Source: Anisus vortex (taxonomy: Eukaryota; Mollusca; Gastropoda; Planorbidae). Taken from it: a DNA stretch of 64,000 nt. A program made the position numbers and the translations under genes. Under the pieces are notes generated by a model that was given only the letters and a program-made list of their open reading frames with translations, was not told the DNA's origin and ran no database searches. Of the stretch, positions 36,536-47,240 are shown in pieces. Every line of letters starts with the position of its first letter. Position 1 is the first letter of the stretch. The stretch is from assembly GCA_949126835.1 (NCBI GenBank), contig OX421509.1, forward strand, positions 14,725,279 through 14,789,278. Direction: 5' to 3'.

Positions 36536-37379
36536 AGTCCCGCTTACTTTTTGACTGTCATTCTGTCTGTCTCTCTCTCTCTCTTTCTTGCTCGATCGAG
36601 TACACCACCCTCTCTCTATCTTTCAATCTATTACTGTCGCTCAATCTATTTCTAGCACTGTATCTTTCACTCCTGCCGCTCCCCCCCCCCCCCCTCCTTT
36701 CCTCTCGACCTACCTCTGCATTCTATAAGCCGTCCAAGACCTCTCAATGCTTGCAAGAATCCCAACCCTTCCAGGTATTTCCAGGTGTCGCAAATCTTTT
36801 CTTCAAACAAATCACATTAATCGACACACGATTAATTACCATCAAATGTCAACACCTCCCCACACACACACACACACACACACACCAAACAAAGAGATGC
36901 AATTTAAACACTTTTCTAATTTTCCCGACCGATTTCATTAACCCTCTCCCCTCTAAAAAAATCGATAACTTTTAATGATTCAATATTCAAGATAAAAAAA
37001 AAACACACACAAAAAAAAAAAGAAACAAAAAACTCATCTAAACATGTAAGATGAGAATATGGAGAAAAATGTCAATAGCTTAATGAGATGATAATGAGAT
37101 GATAATGAGATGATAATGTGATAAAGAAGTCGCTAATGAAGCGAACTAAAACGTTGAGTTATGATGTATTCGCTGCTTTAGATGGAGTGTTTCAACATTG
37201 TTTTCTTTGTACTCAACACTCAACGGACAAGTCTTAATGACGCCTGAACTTTTTCGAGAGGTCATGGTTTAACCTTTTTAACGAATTTCCGGTTCATTTC
37301 CGCAACAACAAAAAAACAACAACATGCTTTTGCTGGTGTTTGACAATTAATTTAAACCTCGACGGCCAGTTCTGGTCTT
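36536..37379. other. Simple-sequence-rich intron/intergenic DNA
   Basis: It contains a C14 run (about 36682-36695), (CA)n (36861-36884) and an ATGAGATGATA triple repeat (37080-37118). No gene seen. Confidence 0.55.
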
Positions 37380-37460
37380 TTAACCCTTACAGTCCCGGGC
37401 GCGTATATAGCGGAACAGAAGGCAGCATAGATAGAAGTAGGTCGGTACGGGAAGGGTTAA
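37380..37460. mobile_element. 81-bp TTAA-flanked micro-MITE, copy 2
   Basis: Same length as the copy at 107-187, differing at two positions I can see (A for T, and G for T). The ends are TTAACCCTT and AAGGGTTAA. Confidence 0.75.
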
Positions 37461-37512
37461 AAATATTGGCTACAAGATTAGTTATGAGGAATCCGTTTTT
37501 AACATTAAAAAA

Positions 37513-37628
37513 ATGAGCATGCATTGTGCTGGCCACACACCCCCTTGCATGCCGTGGCCACAGAAACTGGTGAACGCTGCTTCACCACACCTATGACCAG
37601 TTTGATCCGAAGGGTACTTTACTTTACA
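37513..37628 (+). mobile_element. tRNA-derived SINE, 3' fragment
   Basis: GCATTGTGCTGGCCACACA through GCCGTGGCCACAGAAACTGG to the GGGTACTTTACTTT end of the family. Confidence 0.8.
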
Positions 37629-39160
37629 CATTTTCTTACGGTCAGAGAAAACTTCTTTAAATTACTGAGATAAAACATCAAGGAAATTTCAGCATTAGAA
37701 ACACGACCTTTAAATTCACTACGAATTCTTTCTAATTTTGCCTCCTTCCAGTGCCGTTGCTAGGGATTCGGGGGCCCGGGGGGCTTGGCCTCTTTAGGGG
37801 CCCGTGCATTTTGACATTCGATATTATGACATGAGAAAAGAACAATTCGGACACTCCTTTGGGGCCCCCTTCTGCCTCCGTCTGTTTATCTCTCCGTGTT
37901 TATGTTCCGATCTCTCTCTCTCTCTCTCTCTCTCCATCACTGATTTTCTCTATGTTCTTTCTCTGTATTTCTTCCTTATCGCCCAACTCTCAATACCTCT
38001 CTTTCACCCCCCCCCCCCCGTCTCATTCGTCTGTTTCCCATCTCTCCCTATTTCTCCGTCTCTCTCTCTCTCTCTCTCTCATTCCTTCGCTCTGTCAATC
38101 TCTCTCTTTCCATCCATCCTTCCATTCTCTTCTCCCCCCCCCCCTTCCCCACAAACTTTGAGTTTGTGTTGGTGTATTTGTGTGATTGTAACTGTGAACG
38201 TGAATCCGTCTTCCTCTCATCAAGCCCCCAGTTCCCTCCCTCACCTCCCCGCAGGACAAAAACAAGGACAACTCTTTCCCATTCACTGTCCTAATTTTCA
38301 AGGCGCTAGAAACACCTCTCCCCTCCCAGGTCTGTAACAAGATCTTCAAACTCCGCATGAATAGGTTTTAATTACATGGGAATCTTCAACAAAAAGTTCT
38401 AAAAGTTCTTTCTACACATTTTCTTTTCTTTCACATTTCTTTCTTTTTTATTCTTTTCTTTTCTTTTCACTTGTTTATTTCATTTTCTTCCACTCCTCCC
38501 CCACCGTTCCTCCCCACATTCTTTATTTCAAACGCCTAAGAGGTCTTGAAGTTTCCAGGAAAATTATTACCCCCCCCCCACCTCCCCCCGTTATTTCCTT
38601 AAACAGCAATTTTCTGTTTCCTGTAACTTACTTGTGAAGATAAGATAACTCAGTTTAGGGTAACGCCCCTTTATTCACATATTCAATAGTACAACTCCTC
38701 TGTTTATACTTTCCATGCTAAATTCATATTATAGTCAAGCTTTGCCTAATGATAAAAGAACAAATAATGAAAGTGTCGCATGCAATGTTTAGCGTGATTT
38801 TTTTTTAACGTATTGAAAAAAATTAATAAAACTTGAAAATCTTCCCTTTATAAAATAAAGTTATAATCAGCAGAAACAATAAGGTTGTTTTTTTTGGTAT
38901 ATGTAAATATTATGCAAATTCGCGTCTAAGGTAAGTGTTCGGATTTCTTGAAAAACATTTTTTTTTTAACGATACTCGATGCCTTTTAAGGCAAAACTAT
39001 TGTAGTGTCTTGGTGATGATCTATAACTATTTTCTCAGACTATTTCTCTTTATAGAAATATAACTATGAGTTTTTCTAGCTGGGTGTGTTCGCTATTCCT
39101 GACCACAGAATAGGTAGATACGTATTCTGTGTTCCTGACGGTCTTAACTCAGATTAAGAC
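37629..39160. other. CT-rich and AT-rich DNA, no gene seen
   Basis: CT runs occur between 37905 and 38120. C-rich runs lie at about 38008, 38136 and 38572. The open frames here are low in complexity. Confidence 0.55.
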
Positions 39161-39164
39161 TCTG

Positions 39165-39328
39165 GGTGTTTCCCTGGGATTATAGATGGATCGTGTGACA
39201 TTAGTTAAAGGAAATGTAAAGGCCACAGAGCATTGAGATGGCCACATGGAATGCAGTAAACAAGGAGATAGGTGAACACTGCTTCAATAGCCCCGTGGAT
39301 CAACACAAAACACTGGGTACTTTATATA
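39165..39328 (+). mobile_element. Degraded SINE copy
   Basis: Scattered matches to the main SINE body (GGCCACAGAGCATTGAG, GGTGAACACTGCTTCAATAG, CCCCGTGGATCAACAC, GGGTACTTTA) in the correct order. Confidence 0.55.
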
Positions 39329-39344
39329 TATACATCATATATAA

Positions 39345-39580
39345 AAGTAAAGTATAGTATCCCGTCGGACCAAATTGTTTTAAGGGGCCGGTGAAGCAAC
39401 GTGTGTGGCCAGTACAATGCCCAGACGCCTTTACCCGACTAAAGTCAGGTACCCATCAGAGATGGGTAGATTCAGGGGCATCTTCCATGCCTGAGATAAA
39501 ATCCTAGTCTTCACCAGGATTCGAACCCAGGACCTTCGGTACGCCAGCTAACGCGCTGCCGCTCGGCCACCATGCCCCTT
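39345..39580 (-). mobile_element. tRNA-derived SINE, nearly full-length minus copy
   Basis: It begins AAAGTATAGTATCCCGTCGG, contains GGTACCCATCAGAGATGGGT and the B-box complement GGATTCGAACCC, and ends at the A-box complement CCGCTCGGCCACC. A short internal deletion removes the CAGAAACTGG part. Confidence 0.85.
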
Positions 39581-39916
39581 ATATAGATATAAAACCAAAT
39601 TTTAATTGCAATTGCAAGTCTTGAAAATATATTATAATTTACACACTGTAATTCATAATTTTGAATGTTTTCTTCTGGAAGATATCTAAAAATAATGGCA
39701 TGCATTAAACTACGGCTCTATCGTCTAGACCAGGGGTCGGCAACCGTTTGCTTATAGTGTGCCAAACTAGGATTTTTTAATCATTCATCGTGCCAACAGC
39801 GTGAAAGTCAAACTGATCAACTATATTTTTTTTATAAGACAATTTGATTACTGCCGTAGCAAGACCAAGACTAAAAAAAGGAGCATTATAGAGAAAATCA
39901 TAAAAGCGATTTATAG

Positions 39917-40374
39917 TTAAAGACCAAGTGAAGAGCTTTTTATCAAAATTGAGTTAACATTTGATTTTGATAGTAAATAGTGTATTCAGTATCTGAATGT
40001 TAATAAAAAACATTTATACATAATATCAAAGATAAATTTTAAGTAATTAGTTCAATATTTGCAATTAAATGTGTGTGTTTTTCGGAGGAATACTCCAAAT
40101 CTCGTAGCCATTTGAGATGTTTTTATTTCCGGCAATATAGGAAAGTGACGTAACATAAAGGATTCCGACTAGGAAAAATGAATATTGTCACGTGTTTTGA
40201 ATCTATTGCCACATGTTTCGAATCTTTTCCCGGTTCTTATTTTTAACAAAATGGTTAAATATAGATTTATAGCGTCTATTTTTATTTATTTATTTCCCTT
40301 GTAATACGTCACTGCCGTATGAGGCTATTCCAAATCTCGTTCCTTTGAGAAAAACCTCTTCACTTGGTCTTTAA
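39917..40374 (+). mobile_element. 458-bp MITE with TTAAAGACCAAGTGAAGAG ends, copy 1 (nested in the hAT element)
   Basis: It begins TTAAAGACCAAGTGAAGAG and ends with the exact inverse, CTCTTCACTTGGTCTTTAA; the inverted similarity extends about 28 bp. A near-identical copy in opposite orientation is at 42160-42616. No coding capacity. TTAA at each border suggests a TTAA- or TA-targeting superfamily. Confidence 0.88.
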
Positions 40375-40977
40375 TAAAAAATGAACCTGTTTGTTATTAT
40401 CATCCTTTTTAAAAAATTCATTCATAGCTAATACACAGTTTCATTACTTAACTTACACATTAATAGTTATCAACATTTGAATTTAGTTGTCAAGAAATTA
40501 TTCTATTAATAGATATAAAGTCTTTAATGTTTGATCTCAGAATAACTGAGATTTACGCTAACATATTATTATTTTTTTTTCCATTAGGAGGCGCGTCGGA
40601 TTTTTACATCCTTGCCCCTCCTTTGGGTAAGTTTAGATGAGAGCCATAGCTCGGGGGTGACTACACCTGTGTGAAAAACCTAATCGCACAAGGCGTTGTG
40701 TGGGGAAGAATTAAATTTAAACGATTATATCAATCGATATGGTATAGTTAAGCGGAAGAGATATGTAGTAATCATACAAACTGCGTAGTTATTGTAATGT
40801 TTAAAAATGTACATATACATTAAATTTTTTGTCATAAAATATTTTTATAATTTTCAAGTATCTTGTGTAATTTGGATCATTTTACAGTTATAAATTGTAA
40901 GTCATTTATTTAGTTTAAAACAAAAAAGAAACATGTTAGAAATATTAATGTAAAGAAAACGGGTTAATTATCTCCCT

Positions 40978-41220
40978 TCAATTAAATTCTCCAAATTTGA
41001 TGCTAGTGATACCAAACGAGTTAATTGTTTTGATATAACTAGTGTATTTCTGAAAATGCTTATCTATCTTAATTTGCCTTAAATTAGGGAAATAATTAAA
41101 TGTTTTGAAATTGATTTTATGGAAAGATATGTCCAGTTTCAATGCAAATCCATTCCAGTGGCCCAACACTTCAAGTGCTTTTCGACCCAGTCTTGATAAT
41201 GGAAGTTTAACTCACTGAAA
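40978..41220 (-). pseudogene. hAT transposase fragment
   Basis: On the minus strand the frame reads LDISFHKINFKTFNYFPNL and KHFQKYTSYIKTINSFG. This resembles the 'L..W...L.......FP.L.......F..Y...I..L...F..RF' segment of GTF2IRD2/ZMYM6-type hAT transposases. Only about 70 codons are readable before stops. Broken and not functional. Confidence 0.5.
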
Positions 41221-41624
41221 CGTGACGCCATGTCATTCAGAAACATTGGCTTCAACAATCAGTTCTCCTCATTCAATAACGGAATTTTTTATTCTTTAAG
41301 ATACATCTTAATTGCTTCCAGACAAGAAACGAATCTATCCAAGACTTTACCTATACTCCGTATGACTTTCTTCTATAAGAGACTTGAAAAACTATACAAA
41401 TGACAATAGATCCAATGACAGATCGCAATGATGAGAGCTTTGCATACAAACATTCCTGAACTAAAACAGTCGACGTACAGTGTGATTCCCATGTAGTTCG
41501 CCATGCAGCACCCACTAATTAAGCTGACATATACGTTGTTTTCACTCTCTCGCGTGCCACTGAAAATCGTTCTGCGTGCCAAGTCTGGCACGAGTTCCTT
41601 AGGCTGCCGACCCCTGGGCTAGAC

Positions 41625-42159
41625 AATCTTCTAGAATTCATGTTGAGCAAGGATATTGAGGAAGTATGAAAAGCTGTATATAAAAATGACAATTTAAAAT
41701 GTATATCTTATGCCCAGAAATTAAAGAATTGTGCACTTCTATAAATTGCTGTCAATACAATGAGAAATTCTACATAATTAAAACAACGACACAAATTATG
41801 CTGTTGAACATTTGATCAAAAGAAATTGAAGCTTTAAAATTTAAAAAATGTAAAAAAGCACCGGACACTTGAACATTCTAGAAAGTGTAAAAAGGTCACG
41901 TGACGTCATACAGAAACGGTGCAAGATGATTGGCCAGTAGCCCCCCCCCCCCCCCCGAGTTAATGAGATTTTGTGAAATAAAGGACAAATACTCTTGATG
42001 CGCACAACAAACGGAAGAGATTGCTTTCAAACTTTAAGCAGAGCAGAAATGAATCTCTTTTTGTTTTTAAAACAATAACTCTGATATTCTTTTAAAATTG
42101 AAACCATTTGTTGTTATTTTTAGTTGTTCTTGGTTATATATTGCTTCTTTTTTTTTTTC
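41625..42159. other. Unique AT-rich DNA with a C16 run
   Basis: The C run is at about 41941-41956. No gene seen. Confidence 0.55.
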
Positions 42160-42616
42160 TTAAAGACCAAGTGAAGAGGTTTTTCTCAAAGGAACGAGAT
42201 TTGGAATAGCCTCATACGGCAGTGACGTATCACAAGGGAAATAAATAAATAAAAATAGACGCTATAAATCTATATTTAACCATTTTGTTAAAAATAAGAA
42301 CCGGGAAAAGATTCAAAACATGTGGCAATAGATTCAAAACACGTGACAATATTCATTTTTCCTAGTCGGAATCCTTTATGTTACGTCACTTTCCTATAGT
42401 GCCGGAAATAAAAACATCTCAAATGGCTACGAGATTTGGAGTAATCATCCGAAAAACACACACATTTAAGTGCAAATATTGAACTAATTACTTAAAATGT
42501 ATCTTTGATATTTTGTATAAATGTTTTTTTTAACATTCAGATACTGAATACACTATTTACTATCAAAATCAAATGTTAACTCAATTTTGATAAAAAGCTC
42601 TTCACTTGGTCTTTAA
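42160..42616 (-). mobile_element. 457-bp MITE, copy 2 (inverted relative to copy 1)
   Basis: Both ends are TTAAAGACCAAGTGAAGAG. Aligned in reverse to 39917-40374 it differs by scattered point changes and single-base indels only, for example CGGAGGAATACTCC versus CGGATGATTACTCC. Confidence 0.88.
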
Positions 42617-43375
42617 AATATACAAAGCTTACATTATAAAGAGAGCATATTAATTTACAAAGTGTTAAGGTTTGATCATGTAAATGTTTTATTATTTAGT
42701 GATATCAATAAGCAGATAGAAGTAAAATAAAATGGAGGCAAAATAATAGTCATTGGATTAATACTGTGAGTAGATGCCAATAACAATATAAAAGATTGGA
42801 CAATGCAAATGACTGAACTATTGACAAGTCGCTCAAGATAGGCAAACAAAATTGGAGAAAGATGACCGCTGAGGTGTCCATTCGCTTCCCTCCAACGACC
42901 ACAACGGTCAAGGGTTTGATGATGATGTAGACACCAAAAAAGAACGGTCTTCTCATCCATACCATTCAATATGACAAAAGAAAGGCGTTTCGCTGCATAT
43001 TTACATAAACACTTTAACACATATATATATAACACACACACACACTCAGGCTACATATAAATATCAAGAGATGTTACACACACACACAAAAAGCAGCAGA
43101 ACATAAAGTCTTGTCTTTCAGGTTTCAAGATTGTTAAAACCAAGAGATAAACATAATATTCCAATTGTTGTAAATTAAAATCAAACACTTTATACATATT
43201 ATATAGTGAGACTATTTCACGGTTCAGATAAATATCATATAGTGATTTGGATCGTATATATGACGCGAAGACAAGGACTCTGCCAACACAATAACACAGA
43301 CAGAATCTGAGAAAAAAAGCGACTTTTAAAAAAGAGCTTAGAAACCTTTTTATTTGGCTGGTGGTTCTGATGATG
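42617..43375. other. AT-rich DNA with a possible LINE-tail fragment
   Basis: At about 42870-42960 (minus) GACCGTTGTGGTCGTTGGAG and a GATGAGAAGACCG motif resemble the CCAACGACC...GGTTAAGG tail of the SINE at 14499-14711. Frames over 42676-43041 show no domain. Confidence 0.4.
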
Positions 43376-43735
43376 ATCTTAGTTGGGGTAAAGAAAAGGC
43401 GGCTGTGCTTAATGCCGTGGCCACACAAAGGCGGCTGTGCTTAATGCCGTGGCCACACAAAGGCGGCTGTGCCTAATGCCGTGGCCACACAAAGGCGGCT
43501 GTGCTTAATGCCGTGGTCACACAAAGGCGGCTGTGCTTAATGCCGTGGCCACACAAAGGCGGCTGTGCTAAATGCCATGGCCACACAACACAGAGGCGGC
43601 TGTGCTTCATGCCGTGGCCACCTCAAGGCGGCTGTGCTTAATGTAGGCCACACAAAGGCGGCTTTGCTTAATGCCGTGGCCACAGAAACTGTTGACTCTG
43701 CTTTACCGGCCATATGGATCAATTTTGTCCGACTA
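43376..43735 (+). mobile_element. SINE copy with internal 32-bp minisatellite (9 units)
   Basis: It opens with the family's TTAGTTGGGGTAAAG, then the segment AAGGCGGCTGTGCTTAATGC plus CGTGGCCACACA is repeated about nine times at 32-bp spacing (43395-43685), and it finishes with AGAAACTG and the family end. One unit carries a 5-bp insertion and another a 3-bp deletion. Confidence 0.88.
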
Positions 43736-44034
43736 CTATATACAGTTTGCACATTATTAAAAATTTGAAATATTTTGTCTGAATGAATTAGACCATTGGT
43801 TAAACTCACAGAATAAATATAGAACAGAATGCGCAATCGCATTTTTTTTTATGTTTCCGGAAGTAATACCGACGCCATACTGTTTAGACTCAGCGGACCT
43901 GGTTACACTATATATTTATGTTTATTTACAATGTCTTTTTAATTAAATCTACAAGGTCGAACATCCAAAGCTAATGTTTCAGACAAAAGGTACAAAAGCT
44001 GTTGTATAATAAACTGCTACAATGGTGCAAAAAC

Positions 44035-44751
44035 CATAGACTATAATATACATGGACAGCTTGCTTTAGTTTTTAATGCTATTATCTTCTGTTTTTTGCA
44101 ATTCCCGATTCTAAATGAAGTAGTTGTTATACAAGTTCCGTTTTATTAAATCGTATTTTTTTTCGACTTGAAATGAATACTTGTAGGCCTGTTAATATAT
44201 CATTGACTATAATATGATGGACCGCCTGCTCTATTTTTAGAGCTTATTTTCTTTTTTCCGTGCGCACACAACACTGATCTATAAATATTTCCGCTCTGTA
44301 CTACTTTCGATTTTAATTTTTCATTGAGAAAATCATGGAACTTGTATATCAATAACTTTATTTCCGGTATAGCAATTACGTTATTTAGAATCGGGAATTC
44401 CTATCATCAGTGTTTCAAGTCATCATAAAGCATAAATACCATAGACTATAATATACACCGAACATGAGTCTAACAGATAAACTCCATACTTCTTCAATAA
44501 GTAATTATTTAATTTGAACATTTACCTCCAGTATGCTTTCAATTCATCAACAAAAACTTCCTCATCCATAGCGTCCATATCTTAGTCATAGATTGACGCA
44601 CACAATTTCTAAAAAAATGGTGCGATTCAATTAAACGGAATTTGTATTACAATTACTTCATTTAGAATCGGGAATTCCGAAATAAGCAGTCTTTCGAGTC
44701 ATCATATAGCAGAAAAACTAAAGCAAGCGGTCCATGTATATTATAGTCTAT
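44035..44751. mobile_element. hAT-type MITE, 717 bp, with perfect 8-bp target duplication
   Basis: Ends begin CATAGACTATAATATACATG and pair over about 35 bp (right part: AAGCAAGCGGTCCATGTATA). GCAAAAAC occurs directly at both sides (44027-44034 and 44752-44759). Internal parts repeat the end sequence (near 44205 and 44438), so it is a composite. No coding capacity. Confidence 0.85.
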
Positions 44752-44791
44752 GCAAAAACGATTGATTATTGTACAGATAAGCATGTCTAAC

Positions 44792-45361
44792 CCACTGATC
44801 TATAAAAAGAATGGATAGCTCCTCCTTCATAAATTTGCTTGTGCAAAGTGATGCAAGCGAAAACTAAAAATTCACACAATCACTGATCAATATAATGCAA
44901 ATTGTTTAAAAAAATTTAATGCGCACCACTGATCTATACATAGATCATTGATATATATAAAGCCTAATTGGGATAAAAAAAAAGCCAAGATCTTGGGGAA
45001 AAAGCCAAGGAGTGGTATCTCTGCGTAATAGATATTTACTAATCATACAAACTGGGTAGTTAATGTAATGTTTAAAAATATACATATACATTTTTAGTAA
45101 TATAATATTCATATAATTTAAAAATACTTTTTTTTTTAAATTCGATAATTTCATAGTTATATATTGTAAACCATTTATTCACTTTCTATAAATGAAAAAA
45201 CAACAACATTAGAAATATTAGCTTAAATGAAACTTTGGCGAATTTGATTATATAGATATATCTGTAAGCTTACATATATCAGTGATTGCACACAAAAATG
45301 GCGGAAGCTTGCATCAATAATTCTTCTTCCGTGCCTTACCCATTCTTTTTATAGATCAGTG
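44792..45361. mobile_element. hAT-type MITE, 570 bp, with perfect 8-bp target duplication
   Basis: Ends are CACTGATCTATAAAAAG and its inverse CTTTTTATAGATCAGTG. TGTCTAAC flanks both sides (44784-44791 and 45362-45369). The interior (about 45030-45240) shares a module with 40745-40970 and 59090-59320. No coding capacity. Confidence 0.88.
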
Positions 45362-45586
45362 TGTCTAACAACGTGGCTTTCCTGACCCCGTAAAGGATAA
45401 ACTACGGTAAGTTGTAAAGTTGTAACCTCATATTACTTAATATTAGTAGCCTTGCTTTAGTCCTAAAGTTGCTAAGACTAGATAGCAGTAATAAATAAGC
45501 CTTTATCATTTTACTATAGTAGCCGAGCTTCACTTTTAGTGACTGCGCATATAGGGATTGCGCATTCTGTTCTATACCTATTCTGT

Positions 45587-45679
45587 TGTTTCAAATAATG
45601 ATAAAGATGTGTGCGCGTTTTTTTCTCTCTGACCTGTCATTGAACGCCTAACCGTGTATACAGTTTCAATTGGGGCTAG
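45587..45679. other. Short unique flank
   Basis: Nothing recognised. Confidence 0.4.
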
Positions 45680-45878
45680 AAAAGCAGGGTTCACACATTT
45701 CTTTTGCCACGGCATACACGGGCACTGTGTGGCCAGATCAATGCCCAGATGCCTTGAATTGAACACTCACAACTAATATCAAAACAAGACGCCGGACCAC
45801 CCTTCAGATCCGAGGGAGCAAAAACGTGATAGTTGATCTGGAGTCAAGCACTTTACTAATAGACCACCCGTGTCCAAA
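45680..45878 (-). mobile_element. Degraded SINE copy
   Basis: TTGCCACGGCATACACGGGC and TGTGTGGCCAGATCAATGCC match the complement of the main SINE body; the part towards 45878 is too diverged to place. Confidence 0.5.
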
Positions 45879-45989
45879 TATATAGATATACACCTGCAGT
45901 GCGATTACATAGTACTCTTACACTTACACCTAAGCCCCGTTTTATGTAACGTCGCAATCATCCCAGTTGGTATTTGTAAGACTATAATG

Positions 45990-46095
45990 ATGTTTTACAT
46001 GAGTGTCCTTATTGTGTGTGTCTATGCGTGCGTGTGTGTCTGTATGTGTGTGTCTATGCATGCGTGTATGTGTGTCTGTGTGTGCGTGTGTCTGC
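45990..46095. repeat. GT-rich simple repeat
   Basis: TGTGTGTCTATGCGTGCGTG-type runs. Frames here are artefacts. Confidence 0.8.
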
Positions 46096-46847
46096 CTGCT
46101 CGAGACGGTTCGATCTGGAGTGACTGCTTTAATAGAATTACGACCAGTGAAACCCCGTCGAATCTCAACAAGGGGGCTGCTACTGCCGAGATAACTTTGA
46201 AAAGTGGGAGTAGCGTGCCCTTGGCGTCACTTGGTAACCGGGTCGACATGAAAAGATTTGTGAGAGTGTAAGGTTAACAGGAGACAACTCCCCTTTCTAT
46301 TTGTGTGTCTGCCCCCCCCCTGTTTTCTTTTACCACCCCCACCCCCCTCTAGTCTGTTACTAGTGGTGTGTCTAGGGTGCTAAGGGGCGCCAAAGCAAGT
46401 ATTTTTAGTCCCTATAAAGTTAACGATTTTTTATTTTCTGGCATTTCGTGTTTCTTCTTCTTTTTTAAAATTTATAGTCACTGCTCCAAGATGGACGGTA
46501 CCCAAGTTTATAATGGAAGAAAGAAGAATGGAGTTGGATACCAAAAAAAAAAAGTCTTTAGCATAAACAATCTCCCAACCGTCTGTCGACCGATGAGTGC
46601 CACTAGCTAAGGATGTATTAAGCTATGTGAAGACACCAACTTCCGTTGATTCGTTCAATAAAAACGTCTTATAATACTCCTACATGTCTTATGAATTACA
46701 GATTTATACTGTGAATGAACTGTTTCAATTCTGCTTACAAAAAAAAAAGACAAGTTCATGATCAGTTGGTGCTGGTTTGTTTACAGATTTGTGACATAAT
46801 TATAGTTACTATACAATAGTTTTTATGGGTAGGATTTTTAAATGATA
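46096..46847. other. Unique DNA, no gene confirmed
   Basis: A moderately GC-rich stretch at 46100-46272 is open on the + strand (SIWSDCFNRITTSETPSN...) but resembles no family I know and lacks clear splice sites. A C-rich patch lies at 46310-46350. Confidence 0.35.
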
Positions 46848-47240
46848 TAGGCCTACATGTAAGCTGGCGTACCGAGGCCTACATGTAAGCTGGCGTACCG
46901 AGGCCTACATGTAAGCTGGCGTACCGAAGACTACATGTAAGCTGGCGTACAGAGGCCTACATGTAAGCTGGCGTACAGAGGCCTACATGTAAGCTGGCGT
47001 ACCGAGGCCTACATGTAAGCTGCCGTACCGAGGATTCAGGGTTCGAATCCTGGTGAAGGCTAAGAATTTTCCCCGGGACTCGATGGTATCTCTGAGTCTA
47101 CCAAGCTCTGGTGGGCACCTGACATTAGTAAGCGTAAAGTAAAGGCGGCTGGGCTGGCAGCATTGTGCTGGCCACAAATCCCCTAGTAAAACCGCGGCCA
47201 CAGAAACTGGTGAACGCTGCTTCACCGGCCCTATGAACGA
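46848..47240 (+). mobile_element. SINE copy with 26-bp minisatellite in its tRNA-like head
   Basis: Seven units of GGCCTACATGTAAGCTGGCG plus TACCGA (46851-47035) precede GGGTTCGAATCC (B box), a normal body and the GGCCCTATGAACGATTTG end. The repeated segment ends in GGCGTACCGA, the part of the head that normally comes just before the B box, so the head was expanded after insertion. Confidence 0.85.

Larger units (their letters stand above)
39731..41616 (-). mobile_element. hAT-family DNA transposon (1,886 bp) with 8-bp target duplications
   Basis: The left end is CAGGGGTCGGCAACCG and the right end, read inward, is CAGGGGTCGGCAGCC. Flanks are GTCTAGAC (39723-39730) and GGCTAGAC (41617-41624), an 8-bp duplication with one change, as expected for hAT. 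Subterminal 'GTGCCA/TGGCAC' repeats lie inside both ends. A minus-strand coding remnant is at 41220-40978. A 458-bp MITE (39917-40374) has inserted inside. Confidence 0.88.
43950..45406 (+). pseudogene. THAP-domain exon remnant, interrupted by two MITEs
   Basis: The frame at about 43973-44034 reads SDKRYKSCCIINCYNGAKT, matching the opening of a THAP domain (K-x-C-C-x-x-x-C). It breaks at the MITE at 44035, resumes for about 40 bp at 44752-44791, breaks again at the second MITE, and from 45370 reads RGFPDPVKDKLR, similar to the 'FHRFPKDPxxRxxW' part of THAP, ending at a donor-like CG|GTAAGT (45407). One stop lies in the middle piece and no in-frame ATG is seen near the start. Dead exon. Confidence 0.5.
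43808..45586 (+). mobile_element. Short P-like (THAP-bearing) DNA element split by two hAT MITEs
   Basis: Inverted ends lie at 43808-43838 and 45556-45586; 29 of 31 positions pair (core ATAGAACAGAATGCGCAATC). Without the two inserted MITEs (44035-44751 and 44792-45361) the element is only about 0.48 kb. Near its left end it encodes a THAP-type zinc-finger start. THAP plus inverted ends recalls P elements and THAP9-type transposons. I could not find a clean target duplication outside the ends. Confidence 0.55.

Noticed and set aside
42676..43428. Two minus-strand frames of 121 and 125 codons
   Set aside because: Low-complexity or repeat-derived; the second overlaps the SINE end. No domain or conserved motif.
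45870..46271. 133-codon plus frame with a C-rich and then mixed C-terminus
   Set aside because: The first half is a GT-repeat artefact. The second half has no family match or splice signals, so it is listed only as unexplained.
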